Counted from the first letter of the stretch, positions 32,106-41,968 are shown. The stretch: 64,000 bases of DNA from Pseudarthrobacter sp. NBSH8 (GCF_014217545.1 NZ_CP043178.1:2418001-2482000), one strand, 5' to 3'. Translations and numbers: made by a program. The notes: generated by a model from the sequence alone, not told the origin.

Positions 32106-34847
32106 GTGGCTGCAGGAGAAGAGACCTCCCATATCCTCAGCGGGTTGACAAACCAGCTGCCTGATCGTGATCCGGAAGAGACCGCCGAATGGGTTGAGTC
32201 CCTGGATGCGCTGATCAGGGAACAGGGCACGGAACGTGCCCAATACATCATGCGCAGCCTGCTGCAGCGCGCCGGCGCCCAGAGCGTGGGCGTGCCGATG
32301 GTGACCACCACGGACTACGTGAACACCATCCCGGCGGACCAGGAAACGGCGTTCCCCGGCAACGAGGAATTCGAGCGCCGGTACCGGGCGTACATGCGCT
32401 GGAATGCCGCCATCATGGTGCACCGGGCGCAGCGGCCGAACATCGGGGTAGGCGGACACATCTCCACCTACGCCGGCGCCGCCACCCTGTACGAAGTAGG
32501 GTTCAACCACTTCTTCCGTGGCAAGGACCACCCCGGCGGCGGTGACCAGGTTTTCTTCCAGGGCCACGCCTCCCCCGGCATGTACGCCCGCGCCTTTATG
32601 GAAGGCCGGCTCTCCGAAGAGGACATGGACGGATTCCGGCAGGAAAAATCCAAAGAAGGCCACGCGCTCTCCTCCTACCCGCACCCGCGCCTCATGCCGG
32701 AGTTCTGGGAATTCCCCACCGTGTCCATGGGCATCGGCCCGATGAACGCGATCTACCAGGCCCAGTCCAACCGGTACCTGCACAACCGCGGCCTCAAAGA
32801 CACCTCGGACCAGCAGGTCTGGGCATTCCTGGGCGACGGCGAAATGGACGAGCCCGAGTCCCGCGGCCTGCTCCAGCTCGCCGCGAACGAGAACCTCGAC
32901 AACCTGAACTTTGTGATCAACTGCAACCTCCAGCGCCTCGACGGACCCGTCCGCGGCAACGGCAAGATCATGCAGGAACTCGAAGCGTTCTTCCGCGGCG
33001 CGGGCTGGAACGTCATCAAGGTCGTCTGGGGCCGGGAGTGGGATGACCTGCTCACCAAGGACTCCGACGGCTCCCTGGTAAAGATCATGAACGAAACCCC
33101 GGACGGGGACTACCAGACCTACAAGGCAGAATCCGGCGGGTTCGTCCGCGAGCACTTCTTCGGCAAGACCCCGCAGACCAAGGACATGGTCGCGGACCTC
33201 TCCGATGACGAAATCTGGAACCTCAAGCGCGGCGGCCACGACTACCACAAGGTCTACGCCGCATATAAGGCAGCCACCGAATTCAAGGGCAAACCCACCG
33301 TCATCCTGGCCAAAACGGTCAAGGGCTACGGACTCGGACCCCACTTCGAGGGCCGCAACGCGACCCACCAGATGAAAAAGCTCACCCTCGATGACCTGAA
33401 GAAGTTCCGCGATCACCTGCGGATTCCGGTTACCGACGAGCAGTTGGAGAAGGACCCGTACCAGCCCCCGTACTTCCACCCGGGCACCGATGCGCCCGAG
33501 ATCCAGTACATGATGGAACGCCGCGCCAAGCTTGGTGGTTCTGTTCCTGAGCGCCGCTCCAAGCACCAGGAGATCGCCCTCCCCGAAGCAAAAACCTACG
33601 AGGTTGCCAAGCGCGGTTCCGGCAAGCAGCAGGCCGCCACCACCATGGCGTTTGTCCGGCTCCTCAAAGACCTCATGCGGGACAAGAACTTCGGCAAGCA
33701 CATCGCGCCGATCATCCCCGATGAGGCCCGCACATTCGGCATGGACGCGTTCTTCCCCACGGCCAAGATCTACAACCCCAAGGGCCAGAACTACCTGTCC
33801 GTGGACCGGGACCTGGTCCTGGCCTACAAGGAATCCGCCCAGGGCCAGCTGATCCACCCCGGCATCAACGAAGCCGGCGCGGTCGCAGCCTTCACGGCCG
33901 CCGGCACCGCCTACGCCACCCACGGCGTCCCGCTGATCCCGGTCTACGTGTTCTACTCCATGTTCGGCTTCCAGCGCACCGGTGACGCGTTCTGGGCCGC
34001 CGGGGACCAGATGGCCCGCGGCTTCATCATCGGCGCCACCGCCGGCCGGACCACCCTGACCGGTGAAGGCCTTCAGCACGCCGACGGCCACTCGCCGTTG
34101 CTGGCCTCCACGAACCCGGCAGTGGTCACCTACGACCCGGCCTACGGGTACGAGATGGGCCACATCATCCGGGACGGCATTGAGCGCATGTACGGGCCCG
34201 ATTCCGCTGACCGGAACCTCATGTACTACATCACGGTCTACAACGAGCCCATCACGCAGCCCGCGGAACCGGAGGAGCTCGACGTGGAAGGTGTCCTTAA
34301 GGGCATCTACCTCGCGGCTCCGGCGAAGATCGACGGTCCCCGGACCCAGATCCTGGCCTCCGGCGTCTCGGTTCCCTGGGCCATTGAAGCCCAGCGGCTG
34401 CTCGCCGAGGACTGGGGTGTCTCTGCCGACGTCTGGTCCGTGACGTCCTGGAACGAACTGCGCCGCGACGGCATGGCCGCCGAGGAAGAGGCGTTCCTGA
34501 ACCCGGGCAAGCCCGCCCGCGTCCCATTCGTCACGCAGCAGCTTGCCGGTGCCACAGGGCCAGTGGTGGCGGTCTCGGACTATATGAAGGCCGTTCCGGA
34601 CCAGATCCGCCAGTTTGTACCGAACGAGTTCGCCACGCTGGGTGCGGATGGCTTCGGCTTCTCCGACACCCGTGCAGCTGCCCGTCGCTTCTTCAAGAAC
34701 GACATCCACTCCATCGTGGTCCGTTCCCTGGAACTGCTGGCCCGCCGTGGCGAAGTTGATGCCCAGGCCCCGGCCCAGGCAATCGAGAAGTACAAGCTGC
34801 ACAACGTCAATGCCGGGTCCACCGGCAACGCGGGCGGCGAGTCCTGA
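32106..34847 (+). CDS. aceE: Pyruvate dehydrogenase E1 component, homodimeric
   Basis: The thiamine-diphosphate subunit that decarboxylates pyruvate in the pyruvate dehydrogenase complex. The 913-residue length is that of homodimeric AceE. The cofactor motif [10 protein letters not shown], followed by [10 protein letters not shown], lies around residues 240-280, and the C-terminal half carries the transketolase-like domains ([11 protein letters not shown] and [12 protein letters not shown]). The GTG at 32106 follows AGAGAGG; an in-frame ATG 13 codons earlier lies inside a leader hairpin. No E2 or E3 gene is next to it, as is usual in actinobacteria. It feeds acetyl-CoA to the fab cluster downstream. 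Confidence 0.96.
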   Translation: MAAGEETSHILSGLTNQLPDRDPEETAEWVESLDALIREQGTERAQYIMRSLLQRAGAQSVGVPMVTTTDYVNTIPADQETAFPGNEEFERRYRAYMRWNAAIMVHRAQRPNIGVGGHISTYAGAATLYEVGFNHFFRGKDHPGGGDQVFFQGHASPGMYARAFMEGRLSEEDMDGFRQEKSKEGHALSSYPHPRLMPEFWEFPTVSMGIGPMNAIYQAQSNRYLHNRGLKDTSDQQVWAFLGDGEMDEPESRGLLQLAANENLDNLNFVINCNLQRLDGPVRGNGKIMQELEAFFRGAGWNVIKVVWGREWDDLLTKDSDGSLVKIMNETPDGDYQTYKAESGGFVREHFFGKTPQTKDMVADLSDDEIWNLKRGGHDYHKVYAAYKAATEFKGKPTVILAKTVKGYGLGPHFEGRNATHQMKKLTLDDLKKFRDHLRIPVTDEQLEKDPYQPPYFHPGTDAPEIQYMMERRAKLGGSVPERRSKHQEIALPEAKTYEVAKRGSGKQQAATTMAFVRLLKDLMRDKNFGKHIAPIIPDEARTFGMDAFFPTAKIYNPKGQNYLSVDRDLVLAYKESAQGQLIHPGINEAGAVAAFTAAGTAYATHGVPLIPVYVFYSMFGFQRTGDAFWAAGDQMARGFIIGATAGRTTLTGEGLQHADGHSPLLASTNPAVVTYDPAYGYEMGHIIRDGIERMYGPDSADRNLMYYITVYNEPITQPAEPEELDVEGVLKGIYLAAPAKIDGPRTQILASGVSVPWAIEAQRLLAEDWGVSADVWSVTSWNELRRDGMAAEEEAFLNPGKPARVPFVTQQLAGATGPVVAVSDYMKAVPDQIRQFVPNEFATLGADGFGFSDTRAAARRFFKNDIHSIVVRSLELLARRGEVDAQAPAQAIEKYKLHNVNAGSTGNAGGES

Positions 34848-34871
34848 TCAACTCCTGCTGACAGCGGAAAT

Positions 34872-34921
34872 GAACGACGACGGCGACCCTCACCGAAAGG
34901 CGAGGGTCGCCGTCGTCGTTC
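34872..34921. terminator. Terminator after aceE
   Basis: A perfect 20-bp stem (34872-34891 with 34902-34921) with a ten-base loop lies 24 bases past the aceE stop. It lacks a T run but is very stable and separates aceE from fasR. Confidence 0.7.
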
Positions 34922-34959
34922 CCTGGGTTCCTGTACGGGAGACCCCCTGTGATGCAGGT

Positions 34960-34974
34960 CCAACAAGGTTGTAG
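34960..34974. promoter_or_regulatory. Possible FasR half-site before fasR
   Basis: CCAACAAGGTTGTAG contains the TTGTAG half that forms the perfect palindrome before fabD, and a short inverted repeat CAAC-AAG-GTTG. It is 48 bases upstream of the fasR start, so autoregulation is possible. Confidence 0.3.
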
Positions 34975-35009
34975 CCTTCGCACAAATGGAGCTTGCCGGG
35001 CAGGCACCG

Positions 35010-35015
35010 TATGCT
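35010..35015 (+). promoter_or_regulatory. Candidate -10 element of fasR
   Basis: TATGCT ends six bases before the ATG at 35022, and the bases between (CGAAGG) are too close for a ribosome site. A leaderless fasR transcript is inferred. Confidence 0.4.
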
Positions 35016-35021
35016 CGAAGG

Positions 35022-36266
35022 ATGCCAGAGCCAACCACCCCGCCCGTGAAGCGCAAGCCGTCCTCGCGCAGCATGACACCGGAGAAATCCGAAACCCTGA
35101 AAAAGCTCCGGGCAAGTGTGGGCCAACTCTCCACCACCACCCTTCGCCAGCTGGAGAAGTCGCTGCCGTGGTATTCCCGGCTCAGCTCCGATGAGCGCTC
35201 GGCGCTGGGAATGGTGGCGCAGAACGGCATCGCAGCGTTTGTCACCTGGTATGAGCGGCCCAGCTCGCCATCGTGGATCCTCTCCGACGTTTTTGGGACG
35301 GCCCCCACGGAGCTGACGCGTTCCATCAGCCTCCAGAAGGCGCTCCAGCTCATCCGGATCGTGGTTGAAGTGGTGGAAGACCAGGTGCCGGTGATCGCCC
35401 CCGAAGCTGACCAGCCCTCCCTCCGCGAGGCGGTACTGCGGTACTCACGGGAAGTGGCCTTCGCGGCGGCGGACGTGTACGCGAGGGCAGCAGAATCCCG
35501 CGGTTCCTGGGATACGCGGCTGGAAGCGCTGATCGTGGACGCCATCCTCCGTGGCGAAAACACGGACGCGCTGCGTTCCCGGATCGCCGCCCTGGGTTGG
35601 AAGGCACAGGAGAGGTTCACCGTAATGGTGGGCAATTCGCCGTCTGAACCGAGTGCCAGCTATGTCAGCGAGCTACGTCGACTGGCGGGCCGCTACGCCG
35701 AGGATGCGCTGGTGGGTATCCAGGGCGACCGGCTGATTCTGATCCTTGGCGGCGTCCAGGACCGGGAGACCGCGTACCTGAAACTCAGCGAAATGTTCGC
35801 CCCCGGCCCGGTGGTCTACGGCCCGGAAGCCGGTTCCCTGCTGGAGGCCAGCGGATCAGCGCAGTCGGCCTTTGCCGGCCTGACCGCCGCGAGGGCGTGG
35901 CCCGCCGCTCCCCGGCCCGTGGCCGCCGATGACCTGTTGCCCGAACGCGTCATCTCGGGTGACGAAGCTGCGCGCCGATCCCTGGTGAAGAACATCTACC
36001 GTCCGCTGGTCGCGGCCTCCAACGGGCTGGTCGAGACTCTGGGCACCTACCTCGAGTTGGGTCATTCCCTCGAGGCAACTGCCCGTGAATTGTTTGTCCA
36101 CGCCAACACCGTCAGGTACCGGCTCAAGCGCGTCTGCGACGTCACGGGCTGGGATCCGCTTCTTCCCCGGGAGGCGTTTGTCCTGCAGGCGGCGTTGGTT
36201 GTCGGCCGGCTTTCGGCACCGCCAAAAGCCCCGACAGAGCGTCATCCGGCGCGGAATCAGTCTTGA
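35022..36266 (+). CDS. fasR: FasR-like PucR-family transcriptional regulator
   Basis: A 414-residue protein with a C-terminal PucR-type helix-turn-helix (SLEATARELFVHANTVRYRL near residue 350) and a long N-terminal regulatory region containing a GGDEF-like or PucR middle domain. It lies directly ahead of fabD-fabH-acpP-fabF, the same position as FasR of Streptomyces coelicolor, the known activator of that operon. Identity is inferred from architecture and position. A perfect palindrome four bases after its stop is the candidate binding site. The start at 35022 (MPEPTTPPVKRK) is supported by a leaderless-type -10 box. Confidence 0.85.
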   Translation: MPEPTTPPVKRKPSSRSMTPEKSETLKKLRASVGQLSTTTLRQLEKSLPWYSRLSSDERSALGMVAQNGIAAFVTWYERPSSPSWILSDVFGTAPTELTRSISLQKALQLIRIVVEVVEDQVPVIAPEADQPSLREAVLRYSREVAFAAADVYARAAESRGSWDTRLEALIVDAILRGENTDALRSRIAALGWKAQERFTVMVGNSPSEPSASYVSELRRLAGRYAEDALVGIQGDRLILILGGVQDRETAYLKLSEMFAPGPVVYGPEAGSLLEASGSAQSAFAGLTAARAWPAAPRPVAADDLLPERVISGDEAARRSLVKNIYRPLVAASNGLVETLGTYLELGHSLEATARELFVHANTVRYRLKRVCDVTGWDPLLPREAFVLQAALVVGRLSAPPKAPTERHPARNQS

Positions 36267-36270
36267 GTCG

Positions 36271-36287
36271 TTGTAGACTTCCTACAA
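36271..36287. promoter_or_regulatory. Candidate FasR operator before fabD
   Basis: TTGTAG-ACTTC-CTACAA is a perfect six-base inverted repeat with a five-base spacer, 68 bases before the fabD start. It is placed as expected for an activator of fabDHPF. Confidence 0.55.
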
Positions 36288-36354
36288 TCTGACCCCTTGA
36301 GCTTGGTGCAGACAAACACCCCTGGATGACCCCGTAATTTGGAAAGCTGGATAC

Positions 36355-37284
36355 GTGCTTGCAATAGTCTGCCCTGGACAGGGCTCACAGACCCCGGGTT
36401 TTCTGACCCCCTGGCTGGAACTGCCTTCGGTAGCAGGCTATTTGGCCTCCCTCAGTGAGATCGCAGGCATCGACCTGACTGCCCACGGGACCACCTCTGA
36501 CGAGGACACCATCAAGGACACCGCCGTTGCGCAACCCCTGATTGTTGCCGCCGGGCTGGTCGCCGCAAACTCGCTGTTCGACGTCGAGCTCGGCACGCTT
36601 CCGGTGATCCTTGCCGGTCACTCCGTTGGTGAAATCACCGCTTCGGCACTCGCCGGCGTGCTCACAGAGCAGGAAGCCATGACGTTTGTCCGTGAACGCG
36701 CCAACAGCATGGCTTCCGCCGCTGCCGTCACCCCCACCGGCATGAGTGCCGTGGTGGGCGGGGACCCGGCCGAGGTCCTGGCCGCAATCGAGGCTACCGG
36801 CGCGACACCGGCCAATGTCAATGGCGCGGGCCAGACCGTGGCTGCCGGAACCTTCGAACAACTCAAGGCCTTGGCGGACAACCCGCCGGCCAAGGCACGC
36901 GTCATCCCGCTGAAGGTGGCCGGAGCGTTCCACACCTCACACATGTCCCCCGCCGTGAGCGCCCTTGAGGCGCTCAAGCCGGGCCTCAAGCCGCAGAAGC
37001 CTCAGGTGCCCCTGCTGTCCAACTTTGACGGCCGGGAAGTGACCGACGGCGGCGCCGCCGTCGAGAGCCTCATCGCGCAGGTCTCCCGGCCGGTCCGCTG
37101 GGACCTCTGCATGGAAACCCTTGTGCAGCGCGGCGTGACCGGTGTCATTGAGCTGGCCCCGGCCGGTACGCTGGCTGGGCTCGCAAAGCGCGGCATGCCC
37201 GGCGTCAAGACCGTTGCAGTCAAAACCCCGGACGACCTCACGGCCGCACTGGCACTCTTCGCAGAACTGGAGGGAAATGCATGA
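36355..37284 (+). CDS. fabD: Malonyl-CoA:ACP malonyltransferase
   Basis: It loads malonyl units onto acyl carrier protein for type II fatty acid synthesis. The 309-residue protein starts MLAIVCPGQGSQTPG, with GQGSQ at residues 8-12, the nucleophile S90 in AGHSVGE and the catalytic histidine in GAFHTSHM (H193). The GTG start at 36355 follows GGAAAG. It is the first fab gene and overlaps fabH by ATGA. Confidence 0.96.
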   Translation: MLAIVCPGQGSQTPGFLTPWLELPSVAGYLASLSEIAGIDLTAHGTTSDEDTIKDTAVAQPLIVAAGLVAANSLFDVELGTLPVILAGHSVGEITASALAGVLTEQEAMTFVRERANSMASAAAVTPTGMSAVVGGDPAEVLAAIEATGATPANVNGAGQTVAAGTFEQLKALADNPPAKARVIPLKVAGAFHTSHMSPAVSALEALKPGLKPQKPQVPLLSNFDGREVTDGGAAVESLIAQVSRPVRWDLCMETLVQRGVTGVIELAPAGTLAGLAKRGMPGVKTVAVKTPDDLTAALALFAELEGNA

Positions 37285-38342
37285 GCGTTCCCACGCTGAA
37301 ACAGGTTCCCGTCAACGAATACAGCCGCATCATCGGCCTCGGGGCATTCCGGCCTGACGTCATCGTCACCAACGATGACGTTTGCCAGTGGATTGATTCC
37401 TCAGACGAATGGATTCGCCAGCGGACCGGCATCGTGACCCGACACCGGGCCGCTGCCGACGTCAGCGTCGTCGACATGGCAGAGGGCGCCGCCCGGGAGG
37501 CCCTGCAGCAGGCAGGCATCGAAGCGTCCCAGCTTGGTGCTGTCATCGTTTCCACCGTCACCCACCCGTACGCCACGCCGTCGGCTGCCGCCGCCCTGGC
37601 AGACCGCATCGGTGCGACGCCGGCGCCGGCCTTCGATATCTCGGCCGCCTGCGCCGGATACTGCTACGGCATCGCCCAGGCTGATGCCCTGGTCCGTTCC
37701 GGCACCGCCACCTACGTGCTGGTGGTTGGCGCGGAGAAGCTTTCCGACGTCATCGACAACCGGGAACGCACCATCTCCTTCCTGCTGGGCGACGGCGCGG
37801 GTGCTGTTGTCATCGGGCCCTCGGACACCCCCGGAATCGGACCCTCGGTGTGGGGTTCGGACGGCAGCAAGTGGGACGCGATCGGCATGACGCGTTCCAT
37901 CCTCGATGTCCGCGACCTCAGCATGGCGGCCCGCCAGTCCGACGAGCCGGGTGACTTTGCCCTCCTCGAAGAGGCACAGGAACTCTATCCCACACTCCGC
38001 CAGGACGGGCAGACGGTCTTCCGCTGGGCGGTCTGGGAAATGGCAAAGATGGCCCAGCAGGCCTTGGAGGCCGCTGGCGTCAAGGCTGAAGACCTCGTTG
38101 CTTTTATCCCGCACCAGGCAAACATGCGGATCATCGACGAGATGGTCAAGAAACTGAAACTTCCCGAATCCGTCACTGTGGCCCGGGACATCGCAGATGC
38201 CGGAAACACCTCCGCGGCCTCCATTCCCCTGGCCACCCACCGCCTGCTCAAGGAAAACCCTGAGCTCAGCGGCGGCCTCGCGCTCCAGATCGGCTTCGGC
38301 GCCGGGCTGGTCTTCGGTGCCCAGGTAATCGTCCTTCCTTAG
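37281..38342 (+). CDS. fabH: Beta-ketoacyl-ACP synthase III
   Basis: It condenses an acyl-CoA primer with malonyl-ACP to start fatty acid chains. The 353-residue protein has the catalytic triad C124 (SAACAGYCYG), H278 (PHQANMRI) and N309 (AGNTSAAS). In this type of organism FabH usually prefers branched primers, consistent with branched-chain membrane lipids; that is not readable here. Its ATG overlaps the fabD stop. Confidence 0.96.
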   Translation: MSVPTLKQVPVNEYSRIIGLGAFRPDVIVTNDDVCQWIDSSDEWIRQRTGIVTRHRAAADVSVVDMAEGAAREALQQAGIEASQLGAVIVSTVTHPYATPSAAAALADRIGATPAPAFDISAACAGYCYGIAQADALVRSGTATYVLVVGAEKLSDVIDNRERTISFLLGDGAGAVVIGPSDTPGIGPSVWGSDGSKWDAIGMTRSILDVRDLSMAARQSDEPGDFALLEEAQELYPTLRQDGQTVFRWAVWEMAKMAQQALEAAGVKAEDLVAFIPHQANMRIIDEMVKKLKLPESVTVARDIADAGNTSAASIPLATHRLLKENPELSGGLALQIGFGAGLVFGAQVIVLP

Positions 38343-38423
38343 GAACGTCCCACACAGGCCGCATCCGCGGACTGCACCGTTTCCGGCACCCACTGCCGGC
38401 AATAACAAGAAAAGGAGCCATCA

Positions 38424-38669
38424 ATGGCTAGCAACGAAGAGATCCTGGCCGGCTTGGCTGAAATCGTCAACGAAGAAACCGGCCTTGCCCCCGAGGCTGT
38501 GGAACTGGACAAGTCCTTCACCGAGGACCTGGACATCGACTCCATCTCCATGATGACCATCGTGGTCAACGCCGAAGAGAAGTTCGGCGTGCGTATCCCG
38601 GATGAAGAGGTCAAGAACCTCAAGACCGTCGGCGACGCTGTCAGCTTCATCGCCGGCGCGCAGGCCTAG
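38424..38669 (+). CDS. acpP: Acyl carrier protein
   Basis: An 81-residue acidic carrier that holds growing fatty acids on a phosphopantetheine arm. The attachment serine is S40 in the motif DIDSIS, shifted from the usual DSL. Helix two (MMTIVVNAEEKFGVRIP) and helix four (VGDAVSFI) are recognisable. The ATG follows AAAAGGAG. The gap to fabF contains a strong hairpin, which may set acpP mRNA levels above those of fabF. Confidence 0.96.
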   Translation: MASNEEILAGLAEIVNEETGLAPEAVELDKSFTEDLDIDSISMMTIVVNAEEKFGVRIPDEEVKNLKTVGDAVSFIAGAQA

Positions 38670-38697
38670 CCAAGGATTCAGCCCCTTATGGCTGACG

Positions 38698-38734
38698 GGG
38701 CTGCCGGTCCGTGCTCAGGCCGGACCGGCAGCCC
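38698..38734. promoter_or_regulatory. Hairpin between acpP and fabF
   Basis: A perfect 14-bp GC-rich stem (38698-38711 with 38721-38734) with a nine-base loop. It lacks a T run, so it is more likely an mRNA 3'-stabiliser or partial attenuator than a full terminator. Confidence 0.6.
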
Positions 38735-38821
38735 ACCACATTTTTCGGCAGCAAACTGCCCCACACGCGGGACCCCGCCGGACAACCGGATACGGCCTGC
38801 CCACCGACAGAGAGTGATCCA

Positions 38822-40057
38822 ATGACACGCAAAGTAGTCATTACCGGTCTGGGTGCAACCACGCCCATCGGCGGCGACGTACCCACCATGTGGAACAACG
38901 CGCTGAAGGGGGTCTCCGGTGCCCGCACGCTGGAAGACGAATGGGTCGCCAAATACGAACTGCCCGTTCACTTCGCTGCGCGCTGCTCCACTCCCGCCCT
39001 GGAGGTCCTGAGCCGCGTGGAGGCCAAGCGGATGGACCCCTCCACCCAGTTCGGTGTCATCGCCTCGCGTGAAGCCTGGGCAGATTCCGGCATCACCGAG
39101 ATTGACCCCGACCGCCTTGCGGTCGCTTTCGCCACCGGCATCGGCGGCGTCTGGACCCTGCTGGACGCGTGGGACACGCTGAAGGAAAAAGGCCCGCGCC
39201 GCGTCCTGCCCATGACGGTGCCCATGCTGATGCCCAACGGCGTTGCAGCAGCCGTCAGCCTCGACCTTGGCGCCCGTGCCGGCGCCCACACCCCGGTTTC
39301 GGCCTGCGCGTCGGGCACGGAGGCCCTTCACTTGGGCCTGGAGCTGATCCGCTCCGGCAAGGCCGACGTAGTAATGTGCGGCGGCGCCGAGGCAGCCATC
39401 CACCCCATGCCCCTGGCCGCGTTCTCGTCCATGCAGGCGCTCTCCCGCCGCAACGACGACCCCCAGGGCGCCTCACGCCCTTACGATATGGGCCGCGACG
39501 GTTTCGTGATGGGCGAAGGCGCCGGCGCGCTGGTGCTCGAAGCTGAAGAACACGCCATTGCCCGCGGCGCCCGCATCTATGGTGAACTGGCCGGCACCTC
39601 TGTTACCGCCGACGCCTACCACATCACCGCCCCGGACCCCCAGGGCCTGGGCGCCACCCGCGCGCTGAAGGCGGCCATGTTCGACGGCCGGATCCAGGCC
39701 GAGGACGTTGTCCACGTCAACGCGCACGCTACCTCCACTCCCGTAGGTGACAAGCCGGAGTACACGGCCCTCCGCGCGTCGCTGGGGAACCACCTGGACA
39801 ACGTCGCGGTGTCCGCCACCAAGTCACAGATGGGCCACCTCCTGGGCGCCTCAGGTGCCGTGGAGGCAGTACTCACTGTGCTGGCCGTGTACCACCGCAA
39901 GGCCCCGGTCACCATCAACCTTGAGAACCAGGACCCGGAGATCCCGCTCGACGTCGTCACGTCTGCGCGGGATCTGCCGGCGGGTGACATCGTGGCGCTG
40001 AGCAACTCGTTCGGCTTCGGCGGCCACAACGCCGTGATCGCCGTCCGCAGCATCTAG
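38822..40057 (+). CDS. fabF: Beta-ketoacyl-ACP synthase II
   Basis: It elongates acyl-ACP by condensation with malonyl-ACP. The 411-residue protein has the nucleophile C162 in VSACASGTEA and the two histidines in VNAHATSTPVGD and KSQMGHLLGASG, plus the closing SNSFGFGGHNA. The ATG at 38822 follows GAGAGTGATCCA, a weak ribosome site. It is the last gene of the fab operon, followed by a terminator. Confidence 0.96.
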   Translation: MTRKVVITGLGATTPIGGDVPTMWNNALKGVSGARTLEDEWVAKYELPVHFAARCSTPALEVLSRVEAKRMDPSTQFGVIASREAWADSGITEIDPDRLAVAFATGIGGVWTLLDAWDTLKEKGPRRVLPMTVPMLMPNGVAAAVSLDLGARAGAHTPVSACASGTEALHLGLELIRSGKADVVMCGGAEAAIHPMPLAAFSSMQALSRRNDDPQGASRPYDMGRDGFVMGEGAGALVLEAEEHAIARGARIYGELAGTSVTADAYHITAPDPQGLGATRALKAAMFDGRIQAEDVVHVNAHATSTPVGDKPEYTALRASLGNHLDNVAVSATKSQMGHLLGASGAVEAVLTVLAVYHRKAPVTINLENQDPEIPLDVVTSARDLPAGDIVALSNSFGFGGHNAVIAVRSI

Positions 40058-40089
40058 CAGCAGCGCGGGAACAGCAAGTACCGCAGACA

Positions 40090-40125
40090 AAGCAGAGGCC
40101 CCGCCATGTGGCGGGGCCTCTGCTT
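40090..40125. terminator. Terminator between fabF and DUF3145
   Basis: A perfect 16-bp stem (40090-40105 with 40110-40125) with loop ATGT, 33 bases after the fabF stop. There is no T run, but its position between convergent genes supports a bidirectional role. Confidence 0.65.
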
Positions 40126-40210
40126 ATGCTATGGAGCACCGCATTCCGATCCGGCACGCGCTATGCCGGGACATCGGACCGGAGCACGACGCCGGGATGT
40201 CCGACGGCGG

Positions 40211-40714
40211 TCAACCCACCTGGTGCAGCCAGCGGACCGGTGCGCCCTCGGCTGCGTGCCGGAACGGCTCGAGTTCCTCGTCCCACGCCTCGCCTAAGGC
40301 CAGGGAAAGCTCGTGATACACGGCAGAGGGATCTCCGGCGCCCGATTCGTAGGCGTAGCGGATGCGGTCCTCTGAGACCATGATGTTGCCGTGGACATCC
40401 GTGGTGGCGTGGAATATCCCCAACTCGGGGGTATGCGACCAGCGGCCGCCGTCTACGCCCTGGCTCGGCTCTTCAGTGACCTCGTAGCGCAGATGGGCCC
40501 AGCCGCGAAGTGAGGAAGCCAGCAGCGATCCGGTACCCGGAGTTCCCGTCCAGGAGAGCTCGGCGCGGAACATTCCGGGCGCGGCAGGTTGAGGGGTCCA
40601 CTCAAGATCCGTCCGCTTATCCACGACGGATCCAATGGCCCACTCAACGTGCGGGCACAGTGCTGTAGGGGCTGAGTGAACAAACAGGACACCGCGGGTC
40701 ATTGCAACAGACAT
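40211..40714 (-). CDS. DUF3145 family protein
   Basis: A 167-residue member of an actinobacterial family of unknown function, usually found beside fabF. It begins VAMTRGVLFVHSAPTALCPH and contains VEWAIGSVVDKRTDLEW and LGEAWDEELEPFRHAAEG. The ATG at 40714 has GGAGG at ideal spacing; an ATG four codons earlier overlaps that ribosome site. It converges with fabF, and its conserved position suggests a link to lipid metabolism, which is inference. Confidence 0.9.
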   Translation of the reverse strand: MSVAMTRGVLFVHSAPTALCPHVEWAIGSVVDKRTDLEWTPQPAAPGMFRAELSWTGTPGTGSLLASSLRGWAHLRYEVTEEPSQGVDGGRWSHTPELGIFHATTDVHGNIMVSEDRIRYAYESGAGDPSAVYHELSLALGEAWDEELEPFRHAAEGAPVRWLHQVG

Positions 40715-40990
40715 TCCATCCTCCATAGCTGTAGGTACGTCTTCCCCAACGACCTCTGCCTGGATGAAACTGCCCGGTGCTGTACGTGCCAGCGGCGGCG
40801 TTCCCTGCCTGATTATTAAGCTGTGTCCGGACTTGCGGGTGACGCGCGAAGCGAAAGAGCTTCAAGCGAAACTTGAAAGTTGCCGGACGTGACTCTTATT
40901 GTGCCGTACGCCGCGTAATTACGCCAGTGCGATTCGCCACAGGTGACATGGGGCTGGATTTGCCGGTCCCGGGCGGGAATCCGCCGGCGC

Positions 40991-41917
40991 TCAGGCCCGG
41001 GGATGTGCCTGCTGGTAGCTGCTCCGGAGCCGCTCTACGGACACATGGGTGTAGATCTGCGTGGTGGCGAGGCTGCTGTGGCCCAGGATTTCCTGGACCG
41101 CACGAAGATCCGCCCCGCCATCGAGCAGGTGCGTTGCCGCAGTATGCCGCAGCGCGTGCGGACCGGTTGCTGAGGTGTCGCCCAAAGCTTCGAAGAGGGC
41201 ATTCACCACGGTCCTGACCTGACGCTGGTCAACACGGTTCCCTCTGGTGCCCAGGAATAGCGCCGGCCCGCTGTGCCCCGTGGCCAGGAGCGGCCTGGCC
41301 CTGCGCAGCCAGTCGTCGACGGCCACGGCGGCCGGGACGCCATAGGGCACCGTCCTTTCCTTGTTGCCCTTGCCGACCACCCGCAGGGTCCGGCGGTCCG
41401 GGTTGAGGTCGTCCACATCCAAGGCGGCCAGCTCCCCCACCCGCAGGCCCGTGGCGTATAGAAGCTCCACCATGGCCCGGTTGCGCACCGGCACCGGTGA
41501 CCCGTCAGCCGCGGCCTCCGCCAGACTGTTCAGCAGCCTGAGGAGTTGTTGGGACTGCAGCACCCCGGGCAGTGACTTTTCCGCTTTGGGAGCCCTGAGA
41601 CGGAGGGCAGGATCGGCCGCGATAAGCTCTTCCCGCATGGCCCACGTGGTGAAGGAACGCGCTGTGGCCGATCTCCGCGCAAGGGTGGCCCGGGATATTC
41701 CGGCCTGGCTCTGCGCCCCGAGCCAGCGTCGGAGGGTGCCCAGCTCCAGGCCTGCTAGATCCGTGACACCCTCGGAGGCGGCGTATTCCAGGAGGCTTCG
41801 AAGGTCGGACAAGTATGCCCGAAGGGTATGCCCGGACCGGGCCCGCTCTGCGGTCAGGTATCTGCCGAAGTCTACAAGTGCCTGCTCAAACTCCAGGGAC
41901 AGTTCCTGATTCTCCAC
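40991..41917 (-). CDS. xerC: Tyrosine recombinase XerC-like
   Basis: A 308-residue recombinase that would resolve chromosome dimers at dif with XerD. The catalytic residues are R159 (ATGLRVGE), K183 or K186 region (VVGKGNKER), H254 and R257 (PHALRHTAA), H280 (LGHSS) and Y289 (TQIYTHVS). The SAM-like N-terminal domain begins near residue 8. The GTG at 41917 was chosen because it gives the usual length and follows GTGGA; the frame is open 17 codons further. It is the last gene of the long leftward block that starts at rpsP, with dprA 51 bases before it. No phage or integron genes are near, so a housekeeping role is likely. Confidence 0.87.
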   Translation of the reverse strand: MENQELSLEFEQALVDFGRYLTAERARSGHTLRAYLSDLRSLLEYAASEGVTDLAGLELGTLRRWLGAQSQAGISRATLARRSATARSFTTWAMREELIAADPALRLRAPKAEKSLPGVLQSQQLLRLLNSLAEAAADGSPVPVRNRAMVELLYATGLRVGELAALDVDDLNPDRRTLRVVGKGNKERTVPYGVPAAVAVDDWLRRARPLLATGHSGPALFLGTRGNRVDQRQVRTVVNALFEALGDTSATGPHALRHTAATHLLDGGADLRAVQEILGHSSLATTQIYTHVSVERLRSSYQQAHPRA

Positions 41918-41968
41918 TGTTCCACTGTCCCAGAAGTCCGCGGGCAATGCCGTGCCGGACACAGGCAA

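Noticed and set aside
32040..34802. A 920-codon open frame on the minus strand opposite aceE
   Set aside because: It mirrors the high-GC third positions of aceE, has Val/Gly/Asp-rich low-information sequence and no recognisable domain, while the + strand is a clear AceE.
40991..41917. Tyrosine recombinase as a sign of a mobile element
   Set aside because: It sits at the end of a housekeeping block with dprA and comM, has XerC length and motifs, and no att repeats or phage genes are visible.
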